A program made the position numbers and the translations under genes. A stretch of DNA of 47,131 nucleotides from Xanthomonas translucens pv. translucens DSM 18974 (GTDB lineage: Bacteria > Pseudomonadota > Gammaproteobacteria > Xanthomonadales > Xanthomonadaceae): NCBI RefSeq assembly GCF_000331775.1, contig NZ_CAPJ01000039.1, positions 1-47,131 on the forward strand, given 5' to 3'. Below, one piece after another: positions 1 through 7,465 of this stretch; position 1 is the first letter of the stretch; every line of letters starts with the position of its first letter. Under the pieces are notes generated by a model. It searched no databases. It saw only the letters and a program-made list of their open reading frames with translations, and was not told where the DNA came from.

Positions 1-166
1 CCACCCATTGCGCCAAAACCAGTGCGATACCACCTGACAGACGATAGGCCAAGACCGCCATGCAGGCCGTGAGCGAGAGCGTTAAGATAACGATGGTCAG
101 CAGAGCGGGCACACGCTCGACCGACCGCTGCCAACCTATATGCCGAGTTGTGGACATCTGATTCAT
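1..166 (-). CDS. Partial small membrane protein, N-terminal part only
   Basis: Reading leftward from an ATG at 166 gives 55 codons that run off the window edge without a stop. A ribosome-binding site (GGAAGGAG) lies about 7 bases before the start. The N-terminus is basic and polar, then residues 19-45 form a strongly hydrophobic stretch, so this is an inner-membrane protein or one with an uncleaved anchor. It is the last visible gene in the minus-strand series that follows the DUF4189 gene and may share its transcript. I do not recognise the family, and the missing C-terminus prevents a call. Confidence 0.5.
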   Translation of the reverse strand, partial: MNQMSTTRHIGWQRSVERVPALLTIVILTLSLTACMAVLAYRLSGGIALVLAQWV

Positions 167-198
167 CGCATTGCTCCTTCCAAATGGACCGGCTTTAA

Positions 199-523
199 TT
201 AGCCGGCAAAGCTGTCAGGCGAGCGGAACGAGCTGGGCTGGCCGCGGTTCGCTCCTTGCTGAACGCCATTGAGGAACGCCGTCGGACAGACGCGGGCATA
301 CATCAAGGCAGAATAGGCGTTGTAGCAGTACGGGTTGGTGATGGTGATGTACCCGTCGCTGGGTTGATGGGCGCCCAGCAGTCACTGAGAACGCCGAGCG
401 TACAAAAAGAAAGAGATTGCTGCTTTAATAAAGAGTGGACTCGTAGTAGCAGCTCTATTGCGTCGACGACTGTATGGCCATGGCGTACAACAAAAACCCT
501 GCGAAAAGTCCCCGCTTTTTCAT
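199..523 (-). pseudogene. Frameshifted relic of a small secreted protein
   Basis: An ATG at 523 with a GGGAGAAG ribosome-binding site starts a clear signal peptide (MKKRGLFAGFLLYAMA), but the frame hits TAG after 22 codons. In another frame the 3' half reads as a plausible protein end (SDGYITITNPYCYNAY, then a Ser/Pro-rich tail) that stops at 199-201. A third frame bridges the middle. Start and stop are out of frame with each other, so at least one indel separates them. It lies just after the DUF4189 gene in the same direction and was probably the next gene of that cassette. The family is not recognised, and two unrelated overlapping short frames cannot be excluded. Confidence 0.4.
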
Positions 524-593
524 CACACTTCTCCCGGATCGAAATTGGTCTATGTGAGCTATCGGATCTTTGACGTCCTAAAAAAACAGTCAA

Positions 594-1133
594 CTAAAAT
601 CTCTTAAATATCTGATCAGAGCATGCCTTGTAAATTACCTTGCACTCGTTTTCCGGATTCCTGCGTTTGCAGGCCGCGTATGCGGCAGCAGAAGCCTTTT
701 CAATGGATATTTCTCCAGAGAATTGGACATTTCCTGTCAAATTTGGCTTCCCATCAATTTGGGGTTCTCCTACTGCAACACATTGATTGAAGTAGGACAG
801 GCCAATTTGACAGTCCTTCTCGCCATGCTTTGCGCAACGAGCCATTGCATCGCTTTCTGCTTCTGATCTTGAGAGTTTTCCGGTCGTTACTCCGTAATTG
901 CGTTCCAGTCCCAACGATCCCATCGCAACAGCCCCCCAAGTCTTAATCCACTTCCCAAGAGGCCGCGCGGCGGGTGCTGATTCCTGTTGATAATATCCAG
1001 GTGGGATAGGCCCACACGAAGCCATGCTGCCGTTGGACTGAGCAGGAATTTGCCCTGGAGGACATCCTTGCTCTGCCCAAGCGTTCATAGAAAAAACCAG
1101 CAGTAGAAAACCTGACCTTATGATCGATCTCAT
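594..1133 (-). CDS. Secreted DUF4189-family protein
   Basis: 179 aa. Residues 1-20 form a signal peptide (basic start, hydrophobic core, AWA-E cleavage), so the product is exported. The mature N-terminus has the short Cys/Pro motif seen in many xanthomonad DUF4189 proteins (CPPG, then CGPIPPGYY). Residues about 58-170 resemble the DUF4189 domain: a WGA(V/I)A-like strand, an (S)EAESDAMARC helix and paired cysteines that may form disulfides. The biochemical role is unknown. It starts 20 bases after the virB6 stop, so the two are very likely co-transcribed. DUF4189 genes often neighbour VirB6 genes in this bacterial group. Base composition is visibly more AT-rich than in the transfer genes, consistent with separate acquisition. 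Confidence 0.75.
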   Translation of the reverse strand: MRSIIRSGFLLLVFSMNAWAEQGCPPGQIPAQSNGSMASCGPIPPGYYQQESAPAARPLGKWIKTWGAVAMGSLGLERNYGVTTGKLSRSEAESDAMARCAKHGEKDCQIGLSYFNQCVAVGEPQIDGKPNLTGNVQFSGEISIEKASAAAYAACKRRNPENECKVIYKACSDQIFKRF

Positions 1134-1153
1134 GATTGGTAGACCTTTATTTC

Positions 1154-2284
1154 TTAACTAATGCTACTTTCTTTGCCACCAGCTAAGCCACGTGACCCCG
1201 GTGATTGTGAAACAGAGGTTTGAGTTGGCGTTCGCGCTAAATTTGCGTTACTCCCAGTTCCGCTACTTATTTCGCTAGAGGAACTGGCACTATTTCCTGG
1301 CGCCTGTTGAGGCATGAAGCCTACTGGTTGCCCCTGTGGTCCCGGGCTCGATGCAGTGCCTCCGTTGAAAGCCGAGAAGTGCATGAAGTTACCCATGTTC
1401 GCCTGCCATACTGCCGCGCCGAAGGTTGGCACCGTGACAATCACCAAGGTCATAATCAATCCAATCCCGCCTTGCTGCAAGGCTTGCGAAGACAATCCTT
1501 CCGCATTGTTCAGCGTGATGATTTTCGCCGCCCAATAGGCGGCGGCAGCCTTCGCGGTGAATTTTAGTACCATGCCAGTGACTACTGACAACATCGACAT
1601 CGAAAACAGCGTGCCGATCACATAGAAAAGCCACCGTTTGAACAGGTCTTTGGTCTGATCGAACATCAGGAACAAGATGAAGATCGGGCCGATGCCGATC
1701 AGGAAAGCCATGGTGAACTTGAACAGCAGAAGCATCGCGCCGGCCACCATCGGCGGACCGGCGGTGCCGAAGCCCGCCATGAAGATGGCCCGCCCTTTCT
1801 TTTCCAATGCTTCGGGATCGTCGTGTACGACATTCACCGCATCCAAGGCGGTCAGCGCAATCTGCGTATAGGCCAGGTTCTTGTCGATCGCTTCGGCGGA
1901 ATTCCCCTGCTCGCCGGTGAATAGCCAGTGGATATTCGCGTCCAGATCCTCGGTCATGGTTTGCACCGAGGAACCATTGGCGCCTACCGCGGAAGCAATG
2001 GCCACTATGATCACGATCTTAGCCGCTTTGGTCATCGTGGTCAGTGCGCTTTCACGCGATTGCCCTGTCGCGATGCGATAGCCCAGCAGTAGTACCCACA
2101 GCGTGGTCGCCGTCAGGGCAATCGCGCTGACCCACTTCATGGCGCGGCCCATCACCTCGAGACCGAACTTGTCGATCTCGTTGGTGAAGTAGTTGTTGAC
2201 CAGTTTGAAGAAAACGAAATCGCCGATGTTCATGTCCGCCATGGGCTGCAACCAGCTCATCGCTCCGTGGAAACTTCCGTCCAT
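1154..2284 (-). CDS. virB6: VirB6/TrbL-like type IV secretion inner-membrane protein
   Basis: About 376 aa from the ATG at 2284. A GTG at 2317 would add 11 residues; neither start has a strong ribosome-binding site. VirB6 proteins form the polytopic inner-membrane channel component of type IV secretion systems. The sequence shows an N-terminal amphipathic region (MNIGDFVFFKLVNNYF), about five to six hydrophobic segments (roughly residues 45-70, 75-95, 170-205, 215-240 and 265-290) and the characteristic Phe/Ile-rich GIGPIFILFLMF segment. It ends in a Ser/Gln/Gly-rich tail of about 60 residues, probably cytoplasmic. It lies between the VirB5-like and DUF4189 genes. The ICE has its own separate transfer channel, so this orphan VirB6 may serve as an accessory channel part or a relic. 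Confidence 0.8.
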   Translation of the reverse strand: MDGSFHGAMSWLQPMADMNIGDFVFFKLVNNYFTNEIDKFGLEVMGRAMKWVSAIALTATTLWVLLLGYRIATGQSRESALTTMTKAAKIVIIVAIASAVGANGSSVQTMTEDLDANIHWLFTGEQGNSAEAIDKNLAYTQIALTALDAVNVVHDDPEALEKKGRAIFMAGFGTAGPPMVAGAMLLLFKFTMAFLIGIGPIFILFLMFDQTKDLFKRWLFYVIGTLFSMSMLSVVTGMVLKFTAKAAAAYWAAKIITLNNAEGLSSQALQQGGIGLIMTLVIVTVPTFGAAVWQANMGNFMHFSAFNGGTASSPGPQGQPVGFMPQQAPGNSASSSSEISSGTGSNANLARTPTQTSVSQSPGSRGLAGGKESSIS

Positions 2285-2330
2285 TGCTGCCTGCCTGTTT
2301 GTCGTTGTGGGACTCACGCGCCCCGGCGAA

Positions 2331-3104
2331 TCAGTTCTCTAGTGCTTTTGCCAACGTGGCTGCTTGCACGATTTGTCCCAACGGGGCAAGCCAACCGGTC
2401 TTGTCGCCGTCCAGAGCCTTTCGAGACAAACGCGATTGGTCATCCTTGAGCGAGACGATGTAGTTGTCGTACGCTGTCATCTGGGCCTGCCAGTAGTCCA
2501 GGTCCATGGCGTTTTGTGCCACGAAGCGATGGACCTCATTGTCGTTGGCCGCCAGGGCGCCCTGGCTGGTACCGCCGCTGTCGCGTTGCGGTTGCACCTG
2601 CTTGTTGAACTGAGTGTTTCGCTGGATCAAGCGCTTGAGCATGCGCACCGACTCGTTGTACTGCGCATTCTGGGCCAGCACCATGCGTGCGCAAATCTTG
2701 AGCTGTTCCTCCACCATGTCGCCTTCGTAGTTGGGGGCGAGCGACTTGAACTTATCCAGCAAACCCTTGAGACCGGTGATTTTGGCGCCTGGGCAGGTAT
2801 CCTCCAGCCCGTAATCCTGCGGGCGTTCCTCAAAATTGTCCGGCATGGTGGATTCGCCAAGGTTCAACCGCGGCAGCGAGATGAGCTGCTGCTTATAGTG
2901 CCCCAGCTCTTGCGTATACTGCTTGCGCGTTTCATTAAAACGTTCGGCCTGCTTTGTGTATTCCTGTATCGCCTTTCCCATGGACATGTTGTCATTGACG
3001 AGCACCTGGGCGTTGGCTTGTCCAAAAAACAGCCCACAAGCAAGCAACAAGCCTGCAACAACACGTGAGGGCGATACGCGCGGTCCGTAGGCGTAATGGG
3101 TCAT
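2331..3104 (-). CDS. virB5: VirB5-like secreted type IV secretion protein
   Basis: 257 aa from the ATG at 3104. The frame stays open to 3365, but only the 3104 start places the signal peptide correctly (hydrophobic core, then GQANA-Q cleavage near residue 28). The mature protein is mostly charged helix: a coiled-coil-like stretch (residues about 35-70, AIQEYTKQAERFNETRK), a Cys-containing middle and a Gln-rich helical C-terminal half. This is the usual architecture of VirB5/TraC minor pilus-tip proteins. Two cysteines (near 95 and 130) may pair. The virB6 gene follows within 50 bases. A long stretch without genes separates it from traI, so it probably has its own promoter. Confidence 0.7.
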   Translation of the reverse strand: MTHYAYGPRVSPSRVVAGLLLACGLFFGQANAQVLVNDNMSMGKAIQEYTKQAERFNETRKQYTQELGHYKQQLISLPRLNLGESTMPDNFEERPQDYGLEDTCPGAKITGLKGLLDKFKSLAPNYEGDMVEEQLKICARMVLAQNAQYNESVRMLKRLIQRNTQFNKQVQPQRDSGGTSQGALAANDNEVHRFVAQNAMDLDYWQAQMTAYDNYIVSLKDDQSRLSRKALDGDKTGWLAPLGQIVQAATLAKALEN

Positions 3105-3627
3105 GGCAGATCTCGTCGGTTTTGTTCGATACACATGGATGGCGGGATAGCAATGCGGAACCAGGCGGAGTTGGCCGGCGGCGAGTAGCTTGCTAAATTG
3201 GTGAAGGCATGGGCGCGGGATACGGGGAGGGAGTGAATCGGGACAGGGATCGGCTGTCTCGTTCATATACAAATGCCCGAGCGGACGATTGAACCGCAAG
3301 GCATTGATCTGGCTGGGGCCTGCTGCGGCCATCGTCCTTATGTGCAGTTGAGGCAGGTTGACCAAACTCTGGCATAGACGAGATCAAATTTCCACTGCCG
3401 GCCACCATCGGCCAGTGTGGTCATCGCCTGTCGCTTGCCAATTCAAGGATATGGCGGGGAGGGTAGGAAAAATCTGACACGCCGCCACGGCAGTTTCCGG
3501 CCCGCCGCAAGGTGTTCGTTGCGCAGATCTGCGCACTGGACGATCCGGCTGACCGGCTCCCTGAGCAGATCGCGCAAAAAACGAAACGCGTAGGCCCAGA
3601 TCCAGATCCAGATCCGGGCCAGAGGCG
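3105..3627. other. 523-base stretch without a gene between traI and virB5
   Basis: No open frame here has a credible start or protein character; the longer ones are antisense or extend from traI in the wrong frame. The stretch holds a perfect 16-base palindrome (TGCGCAGATCTGCGCA, 3520-3535) and three tandem copies of AGATCC at about 3597-3616, just after the traI stop. A promoter for the virB5-virB6-DUF4189 unit is expected here; a weak minus-strand -10-like TATATG near 3263-3268 is the only candidate I saw. Confidence 0.4.
3520..3535. repeat. Perfect 16-base palindrome downstream of traI
   Basis: TGCGCAGATCTGCGCA reads identically on both strands. It lies about 95 bases past the traI stop with no poly-T tract, so it is not a simple terminator. 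It may be a protein-binding site. Confidence 0.5.
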
Positions 3628-5442
3628 TTAGTGGACGCGCAGATATGGATTGTTCGGCGGGACCTCATCAAAAAGATGCCTGGGATCTTGTAACAGGTAG
3701 CCGTGCAGCCGCCGTGATTTGCGTGGTCCGATGACATCGCAGGTCCAGATGTTCAATCCATTGTCTTGTTTGCGGTGTAGCAGCAGCTTCTCGAAGTGCT
3801 TCTGTACCCATTGCCATTCCTGCACGTTCTCCTGCTTAGCCAGAGCAGCGATCTGCGGGTGTTCCTGGGCATAGCGCTGGAAGACACCGGGACTGACCAG
3901 GTAAGCGGTATCGGCGACCGTATGCACCAACGCTTTGGCGTCGTTGATGATCAGCTTGCGTGATTCGATGCCCTGCTTCAGCCAGGCAATGAAATGTTTG
4001 GGGGAGGGCAGTGCCTGCGACGGCTGGCCTTCAGCTGGGTCGGGTGTTTGCCTCTGTGTGGCGGTGGATTCCGCTTCGCCTGGCGGCAGGCTGGCAGATG
4101 CATCTTCCACAGGAGGCGTTGCCGGAGGAGACGGATCGCTGATCAACGACAGCAAGTCTTCCATCGCATCGACTTGAGCCGACGCGAGGTCGGCGAGTGT
4201 CGCTGAAGCCGCGTCCACAAACGAAGGGGGGCCGACGGGATCGGGCGAAGGGGCAGGGGAGCCGCCGTTCTCCTCGATTGGTTCGCTGCCCGATGCTTCT
4301 TCGACGACGGTGCCACTGAAGGGCTGTGGGCGTTCTGCGGCTTCCCAGATCAGTGCCGGGGCCAAGCGCAGCAGCGTGAAACTGTGCGACCAGCCGGTCT
4401 CGCTGGTGACCGTGGCTTTCCAGATGGCTTTGCCTTCCGGCGTTGCCTGGAGGATACCGTGGTCTTGCAGCACATTGAAGACGGCGGTGTTGTTCGAAGG
4501 AATGCCATCGATGCCCTGCGCCAGCAAGTGTGCGCGCAGTTTGTCGGAGACAGTCTTGCTGACGAGCCACAGCGCATCGTGCGTCAGCCAGCCATCTGAC
4601 GCCTGGGCCTGATTGAGCTTCAACTCTTCCTTGAGCAGGTAGCGCAGGCCGTCCAGCAGCTTGCGCTGCAAAGCATGCTTCGGTGCGGCCATCGCCTTTG
4701 CCGGATCACCTCCCAGTTCCTGGGCTACGGAGGCACGGTCGGCCTTCTCCACCAGTTCTCCGAGCACCCCGGCGTGCTCGTACTGTCCTGCCATGATGTA
4801 CAGCAATGCAGCCCACAGCGATGGGAAGCCGCTGAGCCAGTCAAGGATGAAGCGGTCGAGCACTTGGTGGTACAGCAGGCCGGTAGCGGCACTGTGCAGT
4901 CGGTACTCGCGATCCTCGCGGTAGCGGAATCGGTAGGGTTGCTTCAGCGGACCGTGCCAGGGGTGCCAGACACTGCCGTCGGCATGCTCTACATGTAGAT
5001 CAACGGCGATCTTGCCGATGTCGTGAAGCAGTGCGGCGTAGGCGGTTGCCGCAGTCCAGGCTTCTGCTTGAGCGGCCTGGTCTTCGGGTGTTGTGCCAGC
5101 GGGTAGCAGATAGGACTGCCGCAGCTTGAGCGCGTAGGCAACGATCTCAAGCCCATGGTCGAGCATGCCGCCATGGTAGGCATGGTGGTGGCTCTCGGAG
5201 GCGGGGAATTGCTGCACAAGCGCGGCGTAGCGCTCCAAGGGCTTGCGGTACAGCGTGTCAAACTGCTGGCGAGACAGCGAAGTGCGCTGCCAAATGTGTT
5301 CCAACAACTTCTGACGGCGCGGGGTTGCTAGCAGAGACGTGGCCGTCTCCGGCCGTGTCAGCCCTTTCGGGAGGTCGGTGGCGGGTGCTGCCGACGGAGC
5401 GGCAGCGACCGAGGCCTGTTTTCGCCGGAACAGGGAGAGCAT
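3628..5442 (-). CDS. traI: MobH-family conjugative relaxase TraI
   Basis: 604 aa, the ICE relaxase of the PFL_4751 type (TIGR03760). In this family the nicking enzyme uses an HD-hydrolase-like metal site, not a tyrosine-only site. The sequence shows the His cluster HHHAYHGGMLDHG (residues 85-97) and the HD motif LLHDIGK (138-144). An HD-fold region runs to about residue 240. A Pro/Ser/Glu-rich linker (about 375-470) follows, then a C-terminal TraI_2-type domain (about 475-604). The start has AGGA about 8 bases upstream. Divergent to it, across about 300 bases, is the Xre/RES unit. That gap is a natural place to look for the origin of transfer. Length and motifs look intact. Confidence 0.93.
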   Translation of the reverse strand: MLSLFRRKQASVAAAPSAAPATDLPKGLTRPETATSLLATPRRQKLLEHIWQRTSLSRQQFDTLYRKPLERYAALVQQFPASESHHHAYHGGMLDHGLEIVAYALKLRQSYLLPAGTTPEDQAAQAEAWTAATAYAALLHDIGKIAVDLHVEHADGSVWHPWHGPLKQPYRFRYREDREYRLHSAATGLLYHQVLDRFILDWLSGFPSLWAALLYIMAGQYEHAGVLGELVEKADRASVAQELGGDPAKAMAAPKHALQRKLLDGLRYLLKEELKLNQAQASDGWLTHDALWLVSKTVSDKLRAHLLAQGIDGIPSNNTAVFNVLQDHGILQATPEGKAIWKATVTSETGWSHSFTLLRLAPALIWEAAERPQPFSGTVVEEASGSEPIEENGGSPAPSPDPVGPPSFVDAASATLADLASAQVDAMEDLLSLISDPSPPATPPVEDASASLPPGEAESTATQRQTPDPAEGQPSQALPSPKHFIAWLKQGIESRKLIINDAKALVHTVADTAYLVSPGVFQRYAQEHPQIAALAKQENVQEWQWVQKHFEKLLLHRKQDNGLNIWTCDVIGPRKSRRLHGYLLQDPRHLFDEVPPNNPYLRVH

Positions 5443-5680
5443 ATAGGTGTCCTGGTGGTGGGCCGACCGGGAGGCCTTTTAGCCTTTTCGAGGTAGGGCC
5501 TTTCCCCTTGCACCCCATTCCCTTGCCTTTTCTGCCCTTGGGCCTTTAACCGTTTCGGTATAGCGGGGCATAGGTTGCGGTTCCAGCGTCAATGTGGAAT
5601 CCGTTCGTGTGGATTGGGCGGTCAGCCTACGCTGCGCGGACGCCATTTCCGCCACTTGGATTCTCGTAAAGGCGACAAAG
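5443..5680. other. Divergent traI/antitoxin leader region with iterated GCCTTT hexamers
   Basis: No gene is seen. On the traI side five copies of GCCTTT (AAAGGC on the transcribed strand) fall at 5474, 5482, 5498, 5525 and 5542, inside the traI leader. On the other side the antitoxin promoter carries AAAGGCGACA twice. The region may hold the traI promoter and part of the origin of transfer. Neither can be fixed from sequence alone. Confidence 0.4.
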
Positions 5681-5695
5681 TTGACAAAGGCGACA
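5668..5695 (+). repeat. Two direct repeats AAAGGCGACA flanking the antitoxin -35 box
   Basis: Identical decamers at 5668-5677 and 5686-5695 have start points 18 bases apart, about two helical turns. The second overlaps the end of the -35 box. This placement suits an operator bound by the antitoxin encoded downstream, as in other autoregulated toxin-antitoxin operons. The binding is inferred. Confidence 0.6.
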
Positions 5696-5709
5696 TGTGC
5701 GACTAAGTT
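5681..5709 (+). promoter_or_regulatory. Sigma70 promoter of the Xre/RES operon
   Basis: A perfect -35 box TTGACA (5681-5686), a 17-base spacer and the -10 box TAAGTT (5704-5709) lie about 30 bases before the antitoxin start. Confidence 0.7.
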
Positions 5710-5739
5710 TCGTCTACCTTACATCGCCTGGAGATGATC

Positions 5740-6366
5740 ATGTCCAATGCCGTCGAACTCATTGCTGACCGTCTGCCGCGCGTCACGGAGGAAGACGTGC
5801 GCCGCTTCGCCGCCATCGTCGATATCCGAGATGTCGGGGCTTTCGCGGCCGAGTTGCAGGCGTTTGTCCACGAGCGTGTAGAGGCGTTGGAGCTTCCCGC
5901 TCGCCTGGAGATGGAGACCATGCAGCGGACCTTGGAACGTAAGGCGTCCACGCTGCGCGCCGACAAGCGCTGGACACCGAATGAAACCGAAGTCCAGCGT
6001 GGCCGCACCGTGTTGTTGGAAACCTTTAACCAGCCGCATAACGTGCCGATCCCCGAATTCGCCAAGTTGGCGGACAAGTCGCGTCAGCAGATCTACAAGG
6101 ACATCCTCGCCCGTCGGTTGCTGGCACTGAATGTGGGGATGCGCGGCCAGAAGCTGCCCGACTGGCAACTCGACCCGGTGAAGCAGCAGTTGACCCAAAC
6201 CGTGCTTCAGGAGGTCGAGGGCATCGACAACTGGACGATCTACGGTGCGCTGTCCGAACCGCTAGAAGGGTTGGGCGGGCGTTCGCCGGTGGATGCGGTG
6301 ACGCCAGACTCGATCGACGTCGTAGCTGAGGCCGTGTTCAACGTGCTGGGCGTTCAGGTGCATTGA
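5740..6366 (+). CDS. Antitoxin of a RES/Xre-type toxin-antitoxin pair
   Basis: 208 aa from the ATG at 5740. The ATG at 5734 abuts the GGAG (5730-5733), so the second ATG, six bases from it, is the better start. The protein has a helical N-terminal half. A helix-turn-helix-like segment follows at about residues 105-135 (IPEFAKLADKSRQQIYKDIL). The C-terminal part (about 150-208) resembles the MbcA/ParS/Xre toxin-binding domain (DUF2384). These antitoxins bind and neutralise RES toxins and repress their own promoter. It is longer than a minimal Xre antitoxin. The toxin gene starts 12 bases after its stop, and the promoter with direct repeats lies directly upstream. Confidence 0.8.
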   Translation: MSNAVELIADRLPRVTEEDVRRFAAIVDIRDVGAFAAELQAFVHERVEALELPARLEMETMQRTLERKASTLRADKRWTPNETEVQRGRTVLLETFNQPHNVPIPEFAKLADKSRQQIYKDILARRLLALNVGMRGQKLPDWQLDPVKQQLTQTVLQEVEGIDNWTIYGALSEPLEGLGGRSPVDAVTPDSIDVVAEAVFNVLGVQVH

Positions 6367-6378
6367 AGTGAGACTGCC

Positions 6379-7011
6379 ATGAGTTACGAGCTGCCGTCGT
6401 TCCTGATCGATGCGGGTGAACTGCTCCAGCATGTGAGCCGCGTCGTCTATTGGGGCAGCCCGCTGTACTACGGCCGCAGCAGCACCAACCGCTACGACGA
6501 CCCGACGCGGGCCTACGGCGTGCTCTACCTGGGCCGCGACCTACCCACAGCGCTGATGGAATCGGTGTTTCACAAGCATCAGTGGCTTGCGGACACGTCG
6601 CGCTCGATCGCGCTGAAAGAAGTCCAGGGTCGGATGGTGCGCGCCGTGGGCGTTCTGTACGGTGTGCGCCTGGCAGATCTCACGGCACCGGGCGTCATGG
6701 CGGGCTACTTCGGCTTGAACCTGGAGCAATTGGCCAGCCGCGACTACACGCATACGCAGCAGGTGTCCGCCCAGGTGCATGCGATGCTCGGAGACGACGG
6801 CCTGCCGCTGTTCGACGGGGTGCTCTATCCGTCGCGCAACAACTATCCTGCCAAGAGCATCGCCTTGTTCGAGCGTGCGGAAGCGAAGGTCAGGGTTATC
6901 GAGGACATTGACTTGGTGGACCATGTGGACTGGCCGAGTTTCGTTGCCACCTATCGCATCGGCGTGGAGCCCGACCCTGGCCCAGTGGAACCGGATGACG
7001 AAGCGTCTTGA
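6379..7011 (+). CDS. RES-domain toxin, NAD+-degrading family
   Basis: 210 aa. Characterised RES toxins are NAD+ phosphorylases or glycohydrolases that deplete NAD+ and halt growth. The signature is visible: Arg in STNRYDDP (R38), Tyr in GVLYLG (Y50), Glu in TALMESVFH (E61) and the late Ser in LYPSRNNYPAKS. The start codon follows the antitoxin stop by 12 bases, so translation is probably coupled. The pair sits inside the transfer backbone between traI and DUF3742, where it would stabilise the element in the cell. Nothing looks broken. That it is active is inferred from the intact motif residues. Confidence 0.88.
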   Translation: MSYELPSFLIDAGELLQHVSRVVYWGSPLYYGRSSTNRYDDPTRAYGVLYLGRDLPTALMESVFHKHQWLADTSRSIALKEVQGRMVRAVGVLYGVRLADLTAPGVMAGYFGLNLEQLASRDYTHTQQVSAQVHAMLGDDGLPLFDGVLYPSRNNYPAKSIALFERAEAKVRVIEDIDLVDHVDWPSFVATYRIGVEPDPGPVEPDDEAS

Positions 7012-7096
7012 AGCAGCAAGAGAACACACTGAAAGCCCCAAGCAGAATGAATTGGACCAAGCTGGAATAGGCATCCTCGTGTAGCAGGAGACGACC

Positions 7097-7459
7097 ATGA
7101 ACACGACAACCCGCATCAGCACCGCAGAACGCCTCGGCCGCAGCGTTGGCCGTGGATGGCGCGCCTATGCGCGCGGCGAGCGAAGGTTGTCGAGCTGGCT
7201 CGCCTCCAAGGGGGTGCCGGTCGTTGGAGCCATCTTGGCGTTGTGGGTGGTCAAGCTAGCCGTTCTCGGTGTGCTGCTGTACACCATGTCTTGGCTAGCG
7301 TTGCTGCTGGTGTTTGCGGTAGTGGCCGCGTGGGTGGCGCGCAACGCCGGGCTTGCCGACGACCCGCCCGAGCCGGAGTGGCGCAACGGACCTGCTGGAT
7401 TCGGTCTGTACACCTACGATGGATTTCGCATCGATCCGCACGTCGAAGACGACGAATAG
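7097..7459 (+). CDS. DUF3742-family ICE membrane protein
   Basis: 120 aa with a good ribosome-binding site (CAGGAGACGACC before ATG). An amphipathic, Arg-rich N-terminus is followed by two adjacent hydrophobic segments (about 41-63 and 65-83) and an acidic, aromatic C-terminus (GFGLYTYDGFRIDPH). This matches DUF3742, which recurs beside the TraG-like gene in ICEs of this family, tail to tail with it as here (6 bases between the stops). Its function is unknown; an inner-membrane role in transfer is plausible. Confidence 0.8.
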   Translation: MNTTTRISTAERLGRSVGRGWRAYARGERRLSSWLASKGVPVVGAILALWVVKLAVLGVLLYTMSWLALLLVFAVVAAWVARNAGLADDPPEPEWRNGPAGFGLYTYDGFRIDPHVEDDE

Positions 7460-7465
7460 CAGTCC

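Noticed and set aside
303..593. 96-codon minus-strand frame as an independent gene
   Set aside because: It begins upstream of the better signal-peptide start and joins two other frames; more likely part of a frameshifted relic.
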